This document shows, piece after piece, positions 45,401-56,250 of a stretch of 64,000 nt of DNA. The notes below the pieces were generated by a model. It made no database searches. It had not been told where the DNA came from and saw only the letters and a program-made list of their open reading frames with translations. This DNA is from Lepidodermella squamata (taxonomy: Eukaryota; Gastrotricha), in assembly GCA_047495785.1 (NCBI GenBank), contig JBLDXI010000017.1:434001-498000 (forward strand), in the 5' to 3' direction. Numbering within the stretch: the first letter of the stretch is position 1; every line of letters starts with the position of its first letter. The translations under genes were made by a program, and so were the position numbers.

Positions 45401-45458
45401 TCTGGAGAACTACTGTTACATCCGGATATTGGAATTGAGACATTTTCAATCTGCGTAG
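42451..45458 (+). CDS. SLC8A-like: Divergent exchanger-like protein, array copy 3, both alpha-repeat acids lost
   Basis: Exons 42451-42976, 43027-43253, 43304-43544, 43599-43729, 43787-44226, 44282-45158, 45216-45458; 894 residues, no stop or frameshift. The family scaffold is whole: N-glycosylation-rich N-terminus with the Cys pair, TM1 LFGVSIVTDRIL, CBD1 (AKANSNFLP, ILDDHIFD, MDDDHCGIFAFE), CBD2 (IIDKVRNGKVFTFYIEL) and C-terminal LRRLPPIRGELGGPN. The transport signatures have changed. Alpha-1 reads CTPATSSQSLLLP where others have GTSSPEILLP, and GTGAFQYY where others have GSGAYHLF. Alpha-2 reads FGTGIPGLFSS for FGMGLPDTFAS, and TRANASTKF for TGSNAVSVF. The Glu and Asp that bind ions in all known NCX are therefore missing. 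Likely a non-transporting family member under protein-level constraint, or one with a different activity. It has the most introns of the complete copies. Confidence 0.92.
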
Positions 45459-46391
45459 TTGATGATGAAATGCTTGAATGCTAATTATATGATTTGAAAC
45501 AGAGCGATAATATCAACTCGAGTGGCTAATTTTTATTTGCTGTTTTTATTGATCTCTGCTCATTGCGAAATCACAAAATAAAAGTGAATCGATAGAAATT
45601 CTAGACTTTTCACCTTTGGTCGGTTTGCTGTTAGGATAATGTTTACTTTCCCCCTAGTTACCAGGTATTCCCGGAGAATTTTTGTAAAGGAAGGCTTCAC
45701 CGGACTGTCTATATTCATCAGCTGGAACTGCGCAACGCAGGTGAAAAAAAGTTAATCAATCATTCATAGTGCGTTGCCTGGATATCATGAAAAATGAAAC
45801 AAGCGGTCGATTCCGGCGTTTTCTTGACTATTCCATTCACTATCAACAGCGCCAAGGTGCGATATTTTATATTTTATATTGCGCATCCTTTTGTCTGGAA
45901 TGCATTAAATATTAAGGTTTCTAAGATGTTAACTTTTGTTTAGGAAGACGAATTACGAATTTAGAAGATTACAATTTACAATTTTGCGTAAAATATGGAC
46001 AGCAATACTTTCGGAAAATACAGTGCACATACACATAATACTGAACCATTGAATCCAGCAGAATTTGGCTTTTGAACCATGTATAATCAATCAGAAAGTA
46101 TCAATCTGCGGGGAGAATTCTTGCACGTGACATGGGTGATGAATTTGGACCAACATAACAAATTTTCGATATTTTTAGATCCCAAAGGCGTTAAAATTTC
46201 CTGCGTCTCAAAGGTAGCAAGAATTAAAAGAAATTAAACAAAGGCATCAGTCATTTTTTATCTTGTTTGATTCCGCTGAAAATCCAGGTTGATTGTTCCT
46301 TAATCGGATTGAACGAATTCCGTCGGATTAGAGCGTTGATTTGCCGTAAAGATCGATACTAACCGCAGTTATGAGTTATGTATAGAGTTGA
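45459..46391. other. Spacer between exchanger copies 3 and 4
   Basis: 933 bp, AT-rich, AATAAA-like signal at about 45576 for copy 3; no gene seen. Confidence 0.65.
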
Positions 46392-49241
46392 ATGCAAAAA
46401 AACCTTTCTCATCGCTGCGAGAACATGAACGAATCTTCTGATGTAGTTTCGGAAACACAATTTAACATTTCGAACTCAACATCCCCGACACCGCCAAGCA
46501 ACACAAGTTCTCAACACTCGTGCCACACTGTGATAAGAGGTGAATGCAAGCACGGATTGATCATCCCAGCTTTCACGTCTTCCCTCACCTACAATGCCCT
46601 GGATGAATTTTACCAGGCCTTGATCTACGGCTTATCTTTGATCTACTTGCTGTTCGGCGTAAGTATTATAACAGAACGCATCGTTGCGAGTGCCGAGGTA
46701 ATAGCTGCTCATAAAGTCTTAAAATCAATAACCTACCGTAATGGCTCATCAAGGGTCGTGAAAGTAAGTTGATACACTTCAAAAACTTCATAAATTATAA
46801 ATCTTCGAATGTTCAGAGAAAGTTTTGGCATCCTGTTGTAGCTATGCTTCTGTTCACAGTTCCAGGGACATCTTGGCCTGAAATCCTCCTTCCATTTATT
46901 GCTACATTCCATCAAAATTATCGAATGGATGACTTGGGATCTACTCTGATTATCGGAAGTGGCGCATATCATTTCTTCATTATCATCGGTAACTTTGGTT
47001 GCTTGAAAAGTAATACTTCATAATTAACTTACTGTTTCCCAGCTGTTTGCCTATTTTCGGCGAGAGATTCTAGTGGAAAGCCGATCAAGAACCAAGATTT
47101 GTTCTTCACTACCTCGGCCTTTGCGTTGTTTGCCTACATCTGGGTTTACATTGTTCTCGAAGTTCTGACACCTTATGTCGTTGATGTATGGGAAGCGCTG
47201 ATTACAGTCCTTCTGTTTCCCGCTATGATCATCACAGCATGGTTAATGGCAGCTCGCATCCCCCATCAGTTGCTCATGCGAATGACCCATTTGATTCGAA
47301 GCAATAGCGTTACGCCTACTATTTCAACTACACCGTCATCAGGCTCAGTTTTCAGTAGCGATGACGGAGATTTTGAAGAGAGAAAACAACGCCGTCGTGT
47401 CGCTAGCCGCCTCAAATCACTGAAGAGTAAGCACCCGGAGAAGTCTCAATTCGAACTCGAAGTTATGGCCCAGCAAGAAATTCTCGATAGCTTACCAAAA
47501 AGTACAGCATTTTACCGGCTAAAAGCCACCAAATTCATCTCAGGTAGCAGCAGCAGCGAGTCAAGTCTGAAGGAAATCGCTTGGAAACATCGCAGGAGAA
47601 GTACTTCTAACTTTATACAGCAAACAGTCGGATTTGTCTCGGATAAAATCTGCTGCCTTGAAAGCTGTGGCCACGTCACTATACCTGTTGAGCGATTCGG
47701 AGCTGGGGTCAATGAGAAAGGCCTAACTTTAGAGTATGAAACAACACAGGCAACCGCGAAAATGAACCGTAATTTTGAACCAGTCCTAAATGGGGTACTA
47801 AATTTCGAACCCGGGCAAAGTAGGGCAGAAATTCGGATTAAGATTATCGATGATGGAATTTACGAGGAAAGATCGAAATTCTTTCAAGTGAAACTGAAAA
47901 ATCCCAACCTTGAGTCGCCGAAAACGCTTCTGGTGCCCGCAGACAGTCGGGCAAGCGGGGATTCACACTTGAAAATACCTGTAAACAGGCCCCACAAACA
48001 CCGGCACCCTAAAGTAGAACTCGCAAAATCTGTAACGACGATTTCGATATTGGATGACGATCACTGTGGGATTTTCTCTTTTGAGAAGGCTGAGATAGCT
48101 GTGTCTGACAACGTTGGAACAGCGAAGATAAAGGTTTGCAGATCAGTCGGGGCAAAGTGTAGAATCTCGGTACCTTATCGAATAACCCAAGGTTCGGCCA
48201 AGCTGGGCGAGGACTATAGGGTCAAGAATCCCGAGGGTTTGCTAGTTTTCGAAGAGGGTCAGTTCGAAAACTTCATCGAAATAGGGATAGTCGATAAAAA
48301 TAGACACGGCGAGGTATACGATTTCCATATTGAACTATTGCATCCAAGGAGAGATACAGCGCTACGCGAAGCTTTTCGAAAAAGCCTAATGCTCGGCCTG
48401 CCAAAACTCGGAGACCCGTCCTTGGTCCAAGTCGGTATTTGTGAGAGTGAAGAAATCCGAGAGGCACTGGATCGTTTGATGAAAACACCAGAAGTACCAA
48501 GGCATGTTGTCTCTTCCACGTGGCGAGATCAGATAAAAAATGCATTTATAGTTCATCGCGAGTCTGCATCAAAAAAGGCCCTTGTAAGGCTTTACGCACT
48601 TCACATTCTTGCTTTTCCGTGGAAGTTTATCGTCGCTTTGCTTCCACCCGCCAAAATGATGCATGGGTATTTGTCGTATTTTACCCTGCTTTGCCTAATG
48701 GCTCTGATCGCTACCTTGATTGGCGATTGCGCGTCTCTATTCGCTTGCACTGTTGGCCTGAAAGATACGGTCACTGCAATCACGCTGATTCCTTTGGGCA
48801 CAGGCTTGCCGGATACACTCGCAGCCCGATACGCCTCTATAAATGAGAAAACAGCTGATGCTGCGATTGGAGGAATTCTCGCCTCGAATGCTGTCGGGGT
48901 CTTCTTTGGAATAGGACTGTCTTGGACAATCAGCTCTATTTATCATACAGCGAACGGAAACATCCTCAAGGTATTAACCAACGTCAAAAAGGAATTGTTA
49001 TTGACCATTGTTTTAATAGGCGCCAGCTAAACATTTTGGCTTTAGCATCATTATATTTTGCTCACTGGCTGTGATCGGCTTAATAGTCCTGCTTCTGCGA
49101 AGGCTGCCTCCGATACGAGGAGAGCTGGGAGGTCCGAACGCAGCAAGATTTGCATCTGGAGCATTTTTTCTATTACTGTGGATACTTTTTGCATCGCTGT
49201 CTGTACTCGAAAGCTACTGCGTATTTCAGACATACGTGTGA
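46392..49241 (+). CDS. SLC8A-like: Divergent Na+/Ca2+ exchanger-like protein, array copy 4
   Basis: Exons 46392-46763, 46817-46988, 47043-48970, 49020-49241; 897 residues (an alternative start, ATG 46425, would shorten the N-terminus by 11). The N-terminus is Ser/Asn/Thr-rich with several N-glycosylation sequons and no signal peptide. Alpha-1: WHPVVAMLLFTVPGTSWPE (about 140) and IIGSGAYHFFII. Loop: HPEKSQFELEVMAQQE, FYRLKATKFISG. CBD1 has AKMNRNFEP, IIDDGIYEERSKFF and LDDDHCGIFSFE; CBD2 has IVDKNRHGEVYDFHIEL. Alpha-2: TLIPLGTGLPDTLAARYAS (about 767) and LASNAVGVFFGIG. Ends LRRLPPIRGELGGPN, VLESYCVFQTYV. The last intron acceptor is TTTTAATAG at 49019. Second-half ion-site Asn is replaced by Gly here, unlike Ser in most copies. 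Confidence 0.93.
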
Positions 49242-49515
49242 CTCAGTTCAATTCGACACTCATGCGATTGTAACTGGCCGTATTGATTTTAGTCTGTGTG
49301 ATGAAATGTTAATCTTTACGCACTCCGAAGACGAGACTTTTTTACGATATGCGCAACTTATGCCTCAAAATAAAGCACGCTTTACGTAATGAAAAAAAAC
49401 TTCACCTAATAAGAAGGGCTGAGCTCAAATTTCCCCCAGGCAGAGTGAAGCAGATTTTCGAGTAAAGAAACGACCTCCCATGAAGACTATATACTAATGT
49501 CTGTTTCTAAACGGA

Positions 49516-52328
49516 ATGAATAACAGTCTCGATTCGAATTCGTCAAATTTCACTGTAAATGCGTATTACTTCCACAAATCGGAATGTTCAGAATTCCATT
49601 GTGCTGGCGGTTTGATACTACCGCTGTGGAACTATACGCATCTGGAGGGTGACAACTACGAGCTTCAAATCGCGTACCGAGCCATTGTCTACGGTCTTGG
49701 TTTGATGTACTTACTTCTTGGGGTCAGCATAATTACTGACCGGATAGTCTCTGCCACCGAATACATGACCTCCCATAGACGGGCAGTTTCTGTGACCCTC
49801 AGATCAGGGAACACAACTACAGTCAAGGTTTGCATTAATTACTTTATCAGCCTTCATCTTTCTGATTGATTTTCAGCTCCCGATTTGGCATCCGACAGTT
49901 GCTGCCCTTAGTTTCGACGTCATTGGAACAAGCTCGCCTGAAATCCTTTTGCCCATAATTGAAATTTTCAAGCTCAACTTCACGATAGACAAGCTAGGGC
50001 TGTCTCTCATTGTAGGCAGTGGTGCTTATCGGCTCTTCATAATTACAGGTAACTTGACTGGCTTTTTTGGCATCATTCTCCTTGTTTTCTTTTGTAAAAG
50101 CCGTTTGCTTGTTTTCTGTTCGAGAGTCGAGCGGGAAGCCGATAAAAGATCTGCATCTCTTCTTCACAACAGCAGCTTTTTCAATTTTTGCTTATTTATG
50201 GGTTTATCTGGTGCTTGATGTCATATCGCCAAATTTGATTGAGATATGGGAGGCTATTGTCACTCTCAGTCTATTTCCAATCCTGGTTTTCACTGGATGG
50301 ATTGTGTCGAGAAGATTACCGAGCAGTATTGCCTCAAGAGTTGCTAATCTGTTCTCGAGATCTCGAGCCATATCACCCGCGACATCGCTAGCTAGCTCTG
50401 TTATTTCCGATCCAGACACTGATGTGGGTGATGCAGAGGAGGAAGCGTTCAAAAAGAATCGAATCCGGGCGAGAATGCGGGAGCTAAGGACCCTGCATCC
50501 TGAGAAAAAGCGTGATGAGTTGCAAGGTGTCGTAATCTATTTCCTTTTAGCTTCTTTTGTAAGTTGTCTTATTTCAGAAATGGCCAAGTTGGAAATTGGC
50601 GAGGATTTCCATACGCATCACACTTCTTCGCTTTACCGGCTGAGTCCTTCGAAGAATTCAACTCCCAGAACGCCCGGACTAGCAGCTGTTTTGGAAAGTC
50701 ACAGCAGGCCGGGGGCGGAATCAATGACACAGACAGTCGGCTTCACACAAGCCCGTCAATCTTGCATCGAAAGTTGTGGAACAGTTTCAGTATCTGTCGA
50801 AAGATGGGGCGCAGGCGTTGAGGACACAACGCTAACAATCGACTACGAAACTATACAAGGTTCAGCGAAAAGCAACGTCAATTTCAAAAGCATAGTTGGC
50901 CGACTGATTTTCGAGCCGGGCGAGAAGAAAGCTTTTATCGATGTGACCATTCTCGATGACGATATCTACGAGCAAGCGGCTAAATTCTTTAAGATAAAAT
51001 TGTCGAGACCAGTCATCGAGTCATCAAACACGCTGAGAGTACCGCAAGCAACCTTAGGCCCCGATATCGGCCCAAAGAAGTCAAAAGTCAGCCGAATTGA
51101 GTTTGAACGTGACGAAACTATCATGTCAATTCTTGACGACGACCATTGCGGAATTTTTCATTTTGAGAAGACTGAAATCGCTGTCCCGGATGATGTAGCC
51201 GTTGCTAGGATCAAAGTTGCTCGATCAATAGGAACAAAAGGGCGAGTTGTCGTCCCGTATCGTATCACCCCAGGTAGTGCAAAAGCCGGGATCGACTACA
51301 TAGCTTTACCCAATGGGTTATTAACGTTCCACAGTGGTCAGATGGAAGCTTTTATAGAGATCCGGATTGTTGATAAAGACCGATTTGGCGAGGTACACAA
51401 TTTTTATATCGAGCTGTTCGCGCCTAAGAAAGAATCGAGTGTTGACGTGAAGAGCACAGTTAGACAGCCGTCTCTTGGCCAGCCGAACTTGGTTCAGGTC
51501 GGCATTTGTGAAACAGAAGAAACTCGCCAAGCCCTGGATAGATTGCTCAGAACGCCAGAAATAACTGCCCTGGTGATAAAAAGCCGGTGGAGGGATCAGT
51601 TGCGTGAGGCTTTCGTTGTTGATGACGAAGACGAAAGTAATGAATCTAGTTCTTGTTTTCGTCGAATTTTTCTCAAATATGCGATCCACATAATATCTTT
51701 TCCGTGGAAATTTATTGTTGCGATTCTGCCTCCACCGAGGCTTTACAACGGATGGGTTGCTTATATCTCCTTGCTCTGTGTAATGGGCGCTGTGGCGGCA
51801 TTGATCGGCGATTGCGCCTCCCATTTCGCTTGCACTGTTGGACTTACTGAAACGTTAACAGCCGTAGCACTAATTCCAATCGGATTGGCTCTCCCAGACA
51901 CTTTTGCAAGTAGACGAGCGGCTATCTATGAGAAGAATGCAGATGCAGCGATTGGCGGCATCTTAGGGTCTAATGCAGCCAGTGTCTTTCTAGGAATGGG
52001 CATATCTTGGACGATTGACTCTATTTATCAGTCTGCAAATGGAGGATCTTTGACTGTAAGGCTCATTTTGTTGCTTCATCATCGTTTCATTTGTGTCACC
52101 CTATAGGTTACTTCCGGCGATCTCGGTTTCAGCGTAATGCTGTTTTGCACTTTCGCTGCAGCTGGTGTACTAGTTCTGTTGTTGAGGAGGCTACCTCCTG
52201 TTTACGGCGAGCTGGGCGGGCCGAACGGAATCAAGTATCTATCGGCTTGCTTTTTCCTCACTTTATGGGCGGTGTTTATTACTCTAAATGTTTTGGAAAA
52301 CTACTGCATAATTCACGTTTTCAAATGA
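49516..52328 (+). CDS. SLC8A-like: Divergent Na+/Ca2+ exchanger-like protein, array copy 5
   Basis: Exons 49516-49827, 49877-50048, 50101-50526, 50578-52055, 52107-52328; 869 residues. Alpha-1: WHPTVAALSFDVIGTSSPE (about 106-124), but the TM3 position that is Asn in NCX and His in most copies is Arg (GSGAYRLFII, about 151-160). Alpha-2: ALIPIGLALPDTFASRRAA (about 737) and GSNAASVFLGMG. CBD1 has AKSNVNFKS, ILDDDIYEQAAKFF and LDDDHCGIFHFE; CBD2 has IVDKDRFGEVHNFYIEL. The third intron (50527-50577) is 51 nt with no in-frame stop, so its retention would add 17 residues within the cytoplasmic loop; splicing is supported by the ELQG|EMAKLE homology. The loop is rich in Ser/Arg (SRSRAISPATSLASS), a possible phosphorylation region. 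Confidence 0.93.
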
Positions 52329-52660
52329 TAGTCGATCGATAACTATGTAAGATGGATGCAAAGGCAATTATGATTGAATAGTAATAAAGGTCGCCGTGAT
52401 AATCACGCGTATGAAATTTGATGCGGGAGAATTTGAGAAAGTGAACGCGCAAGATTAAAGATCGATGAGATTCAAGCCTCGAGCTAGTTCGAGCGGATTA
52501 TTTGACACTATTTCTTTCGAAAAAAAGAGAGTGATTTGTCGGCTGGCTCCCTCAATGCCTCAGCTTCCGCAATATTTTTTTTCATTGAAATTCAAGTATT
52601 TTTATAGCAAAAAATCAATCCAACTGAGCTCTAGCTTAAAGACTGTTCCCTAGGTTTTTA
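52329..52660. other. Short spacer between copies 5 and 6 (332 bp)
   Basis: AATAAA at about 52382 serves copy 5. A pyrimidine-rich TTCCCTAG ends at 52653, 7 nt before the copy 6 ATG. No gene. Confidence 0.65.
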
Positions 52661-55598
52661 ATGGGAATAAAACTAGAAAATATTACAAATTCTACCGCCG
52701 TACATGCATGCTATGAAGCAACTCAATGTGTTGATGGTATCATTCTACCAGTATGGATTAGGGACGAAAGTGAAGTTGGCGCATTACGATCGGTCGGAAC
52801 CTTCTACAGAGCGGTGATCTACATCGCTGGCCTCGCCTATGTTCTATTCGGTGTCAGCATAGTCACAGATCACATCGTTGAGATAACCCATTACATGGCT
52901 GAGCATAAGCGCAGTGTTAGCATGAAGCTGAAATCAGGGACTATAACAACTGTCAAAGTTCTTGTTTGGCATCCGGCTGTAGCAGCCTTAAGTTTTCACG
53001 TTATCGGAACAAGCTCACCTGAAATTTTGCTCCCGGTCATTGAAATGATCAAATTCCACTTTCATGGTAACGAACTCGGCCCATTTCTCATTATTGGAAG
53101 CGGAGCCTATCATCTCTTCATAATCACAGGTGCGTAACAAAATTTTTACGAGTATTCATGTAATTTGCTATCACTTTTAGCCGTTTGCATGTTCACTGTT
53201 CGAGAACCTGAGGTCAAAGCAATTAAAGACCTCCATTTGTTCTTCACAACTGCTGCTTTCGCGATTTTCGCTTACTTATGGGTGTACCTTCTACTGGACG
53301 TCATATCTCCCAATATCATTGAGTTATGGGAAGCGATTATCACACTGTCCCTCTTTCCGGCTCTGGTAACCGCGGGATATTTAGTTGCTCGGCGTAAACC
53401 TGCTGGCATTGTAACTCGTATAACAAATTTAGCTCTCAAGAGTAATGCTGTGCATCCTTCTCCACATTTACGCCCTCGTTCTGCTAACAACTTACTATCA
53501 GGCACATTGGACAACTTGAATAGTCTGGCGTCTCCCAGCAGCACGAACAGCATTATTTGCCCAATAAACTTTGAAATCGGCGACGAGGAAAGCAGCCGTG
53601 AAATATCCCGAGACTTCCTTCAACTGAAAAGAAATGGCTCTACTGCAAAGCGTTATGCAGTTGGCTTTAAAAACAAATTGGAGAGGCAACCAGAGGTGGA
53701 GATGGAGCGTGAGTTCAATTTTCAATAATTTCTCCAATTATTGTATCCATTACTTTCAGAGGCGGAGAACATCGAATTGGAACAAGAAGTTAAGATAACT
53801 TTCACAAATTACAGAACTCCTAGAGTTAGCCAAGATACCAAGTCGCCAAGCACTGACCAAAGAGGCTCAACGCTGCTCGATATTTTGGAGGCAAATAGCC
53901 GCATTGGCCCAGAAAGTTTAACCCAAGTTATTGGCTTCAAATCTGCGACGCAATCCTGCGAAGAGGGCTGTGGTTCTGTTTCTCTTATAGTCGAGCGATG
54001 GGGCGCTGGGATTGATGAAACAACGCTTTTTGTAGACTTCGAAACAATCCCCGCGACGGCGAAGGGAAACGTGAATTATAGGACAACAAGCGGTTGTTTG
54101 ATTTTTGCTCCTAAGGAGACTCAGGCAGACATTTTGGTCGATATACTTGATGACGATGTCTACGAAAAGGCTGCGAAAGTGTTCAAAGTCAAGCTATCAA
54201 AGCCAACAATATCAGCTCAACATCTAGTAACAGAAGCTGCCGCTATAGGACTCGAAATCCCAACTGCAAGGCGTGAATCTCTTCGACGGACAAAGTCTCA
54301 CACAAATGAATCTGTTTCATCATGGACACCCGCTCCGAAAGCGAAAAGGGTCAGACGAATTATGTTTGATCGAGATGAAATAGCCGTATCGATTGTGGAC
54401 AGTGATCATGGTGGCGTTTTCGCCTTCGAAAAAGCTGAACTTCCCGTACCAGACAACGTAGGAATAGCTCGAATTCGGGTAATAAGAGGAACTGGATCAA
54501 AAGGCCGGGTTATAGTACCGTACCGGATAACTTCAGGTACTGCCAGGCCTCATGAGGATTACATAGCCCAGGCGAACGGTTCCCTGACTTTCGACGACGG
54601 CCAGATAGAATCTTGTATCGAAATTCAAATTATCGACAAAAATCGTTATGGCGAGGTCTACAATTTTTACATACAGCTACAAACGCCTCGATTCGAGGCC
54701 GTAATAGACAAGGCCAGTAGGATCCACGCCCCCTCAATAGGTCATCCGCATCTCGTTCAGGTCGGAATATGCGAGAGCGAGGAGACGCAGGAGGCGCTGC
54801 ATCGATTGATGACTACGCCGGACTTGACACCGCAATTTGTCGGGCAAGAGTGGCGGGATCAGTTTCGCGAGGCTTTGAAAGTTCAGCTGATTGATGACCA
54901 CGACGATTTAGGATGCTTCCGAAGTCACATTCGTCCATACCTATTCTACGTTCTAGCATTGCCATGGAAACTAGCTGTTGCCGCGAAACCACCGAAGCGG
55001 CTACTTCACGGTTGGCTCTCATACTTATTCCTGATAGGAATCATGGCTTTAGCTGCAATTTTCATTGGGGACTGCGCGTCACACCTGGCGTGCACCTTGG
55101 GATTGAAAGATACTATAATGGCCATAACTCTCATTCCATTCGGAATGGGTCTGCCTGATACTTTTGCCAGTCGGAGAGCTGCTATTTTCGAAAAAACAGC
55201 CGACGTGGCTATTGGAGGGATTTTGGGCTCAAACGCAGTGAGTGTCTTCTTAGGAATTGGTCTTTCGTGGACGATCGGAGCTTCGTATCAAACTGCTAAT
55301 GGGAGTTTTTTGAAGGTATGGTTTACCTTATTATCGGTCAGATTTGTTTTATATTTGTTTCTTTCAGATGAACTCGGGGAAGCTTGGATTCAGCGTCATG
55401 CTCTACTGCACATTCGCATCGGCTGGATGTCTCGTCCTGGTGCTCAGGCGGTTGCCTCCAATACGCGGCGAGCTGGGCGGCACTCGAGTGGTGAAACACT
55501 TGTCAACAGCATTTTTCGCCCTTTTGTGGATCTTGTTCATCATTTTAAATATTCTTGAGAATTACTGTGTCATCGGAGGATTTAGGCAATCAAATTAA
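52661..55598 (+). CDS. SLC8A-like: Divergent Na+/Ca2+ exchanger-like protein, array copy 6
   Basis: Exons 52661-53129, 53181-53708, 53760-55315, 55368-55598; 927 residues. It lacks the intron before alpha-1 found in copies 4, 5, 8 and 9. The N-terminus is short (C..ATQCVDGIILPVW), TM1 is LFGVSIVTDHIVEITHYM and alpha-1 is WHPAVAALSFHVIGTSSPE (about 100-120) with IIGSGAYHLFIIT. The cytoplasmic loop is long and Ser/Asn-rich. CBD1 has AKGNVNYRT, ILDDDVYEKAAKVF and VDSDHGGVFAFE, with Ser at the middle Asp of the canonical DDD; CBD2 has IIDKNRYGEVYNFYIQL. Alpha-2: TLIPFGMGLPDTFASRRAA (about 793) and GSNAVSVFLGIGLSWT. Very close to copy 7 in sequence and intron positions, so the pair is a recent duplication. 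Confidence 0.94.
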
Positions 55599-56250
55599 TG
55601 AAGTGTACTCAGCTTTGCCCGAAGGTGGATTGTCGGCAATTCAGACCCAACGCAGTATTAAAGTTGATTAATTCTCGTGGAAAGTCGCGTGGTTTCAATA
55701 AATTGATCGAGATTCATGCTGTCCTATGAAATTATACGCTGAAACTGAGCCCTACCCTCAAGTATCTTAACGTCTGGAGTAGGCAGAACTCAAGTGAACC
55801 ATAACGTTTTTACAAAGTAAATTACCAATCTCATTGTAAACCATGCACAGGGTAGCAGCTATGCCTTTGTTTCTGTGTCCGGTGTAAAAATGCACCCTGA
55901 GTACAGATTTGCAAATGACCGAGAAAAATACTCGCTCGTAGACATGAACAGGTTCAAATGACGAGGGATCCTTCAACAAAATCAGCCACTTATTAAACGT
56001 TTTTATTATACAGCGAGCCAGTCGAGTTGATTGATTGGAACGTGCTACAGAGCTGTTCTGAAGAATTTCGATGGCCCCTATTTTTTAACGAATGCGAAAT
56101 TTGATACTTTCAGCTTTTGAGCAACTGAGAAGGAAGAAATAAATTAATCAATATTTCACTCACCATAAACTCGGTTGATGCTACTTGACACTACTCACTA
56201 CTACATTATAACTATCGTGGATCTAATAGATACTCAGTAGATACAGGATA
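55599..56250. other. Spacer between copies 6 and 7 (652 bp)
   Basis: AT-rich; the minus frame 55767-55979 has no domain. No gene seen. Confidence 0.65.

Noticed and set aside
42451-45458. Treating copy 3 as a pseudogene
   Set aside because: All seven exons keep frame and GT-AG junctions, and the non-transport domains are conserved, so loss of function by decay is not shown.
50067-52106. Reading copy 5 from 50067 as one long uninterrupted protein
   Set aside because: It starts inside an intron and reads through a 51-nt intron; homology with other copies supports splicing at 50526|50578.
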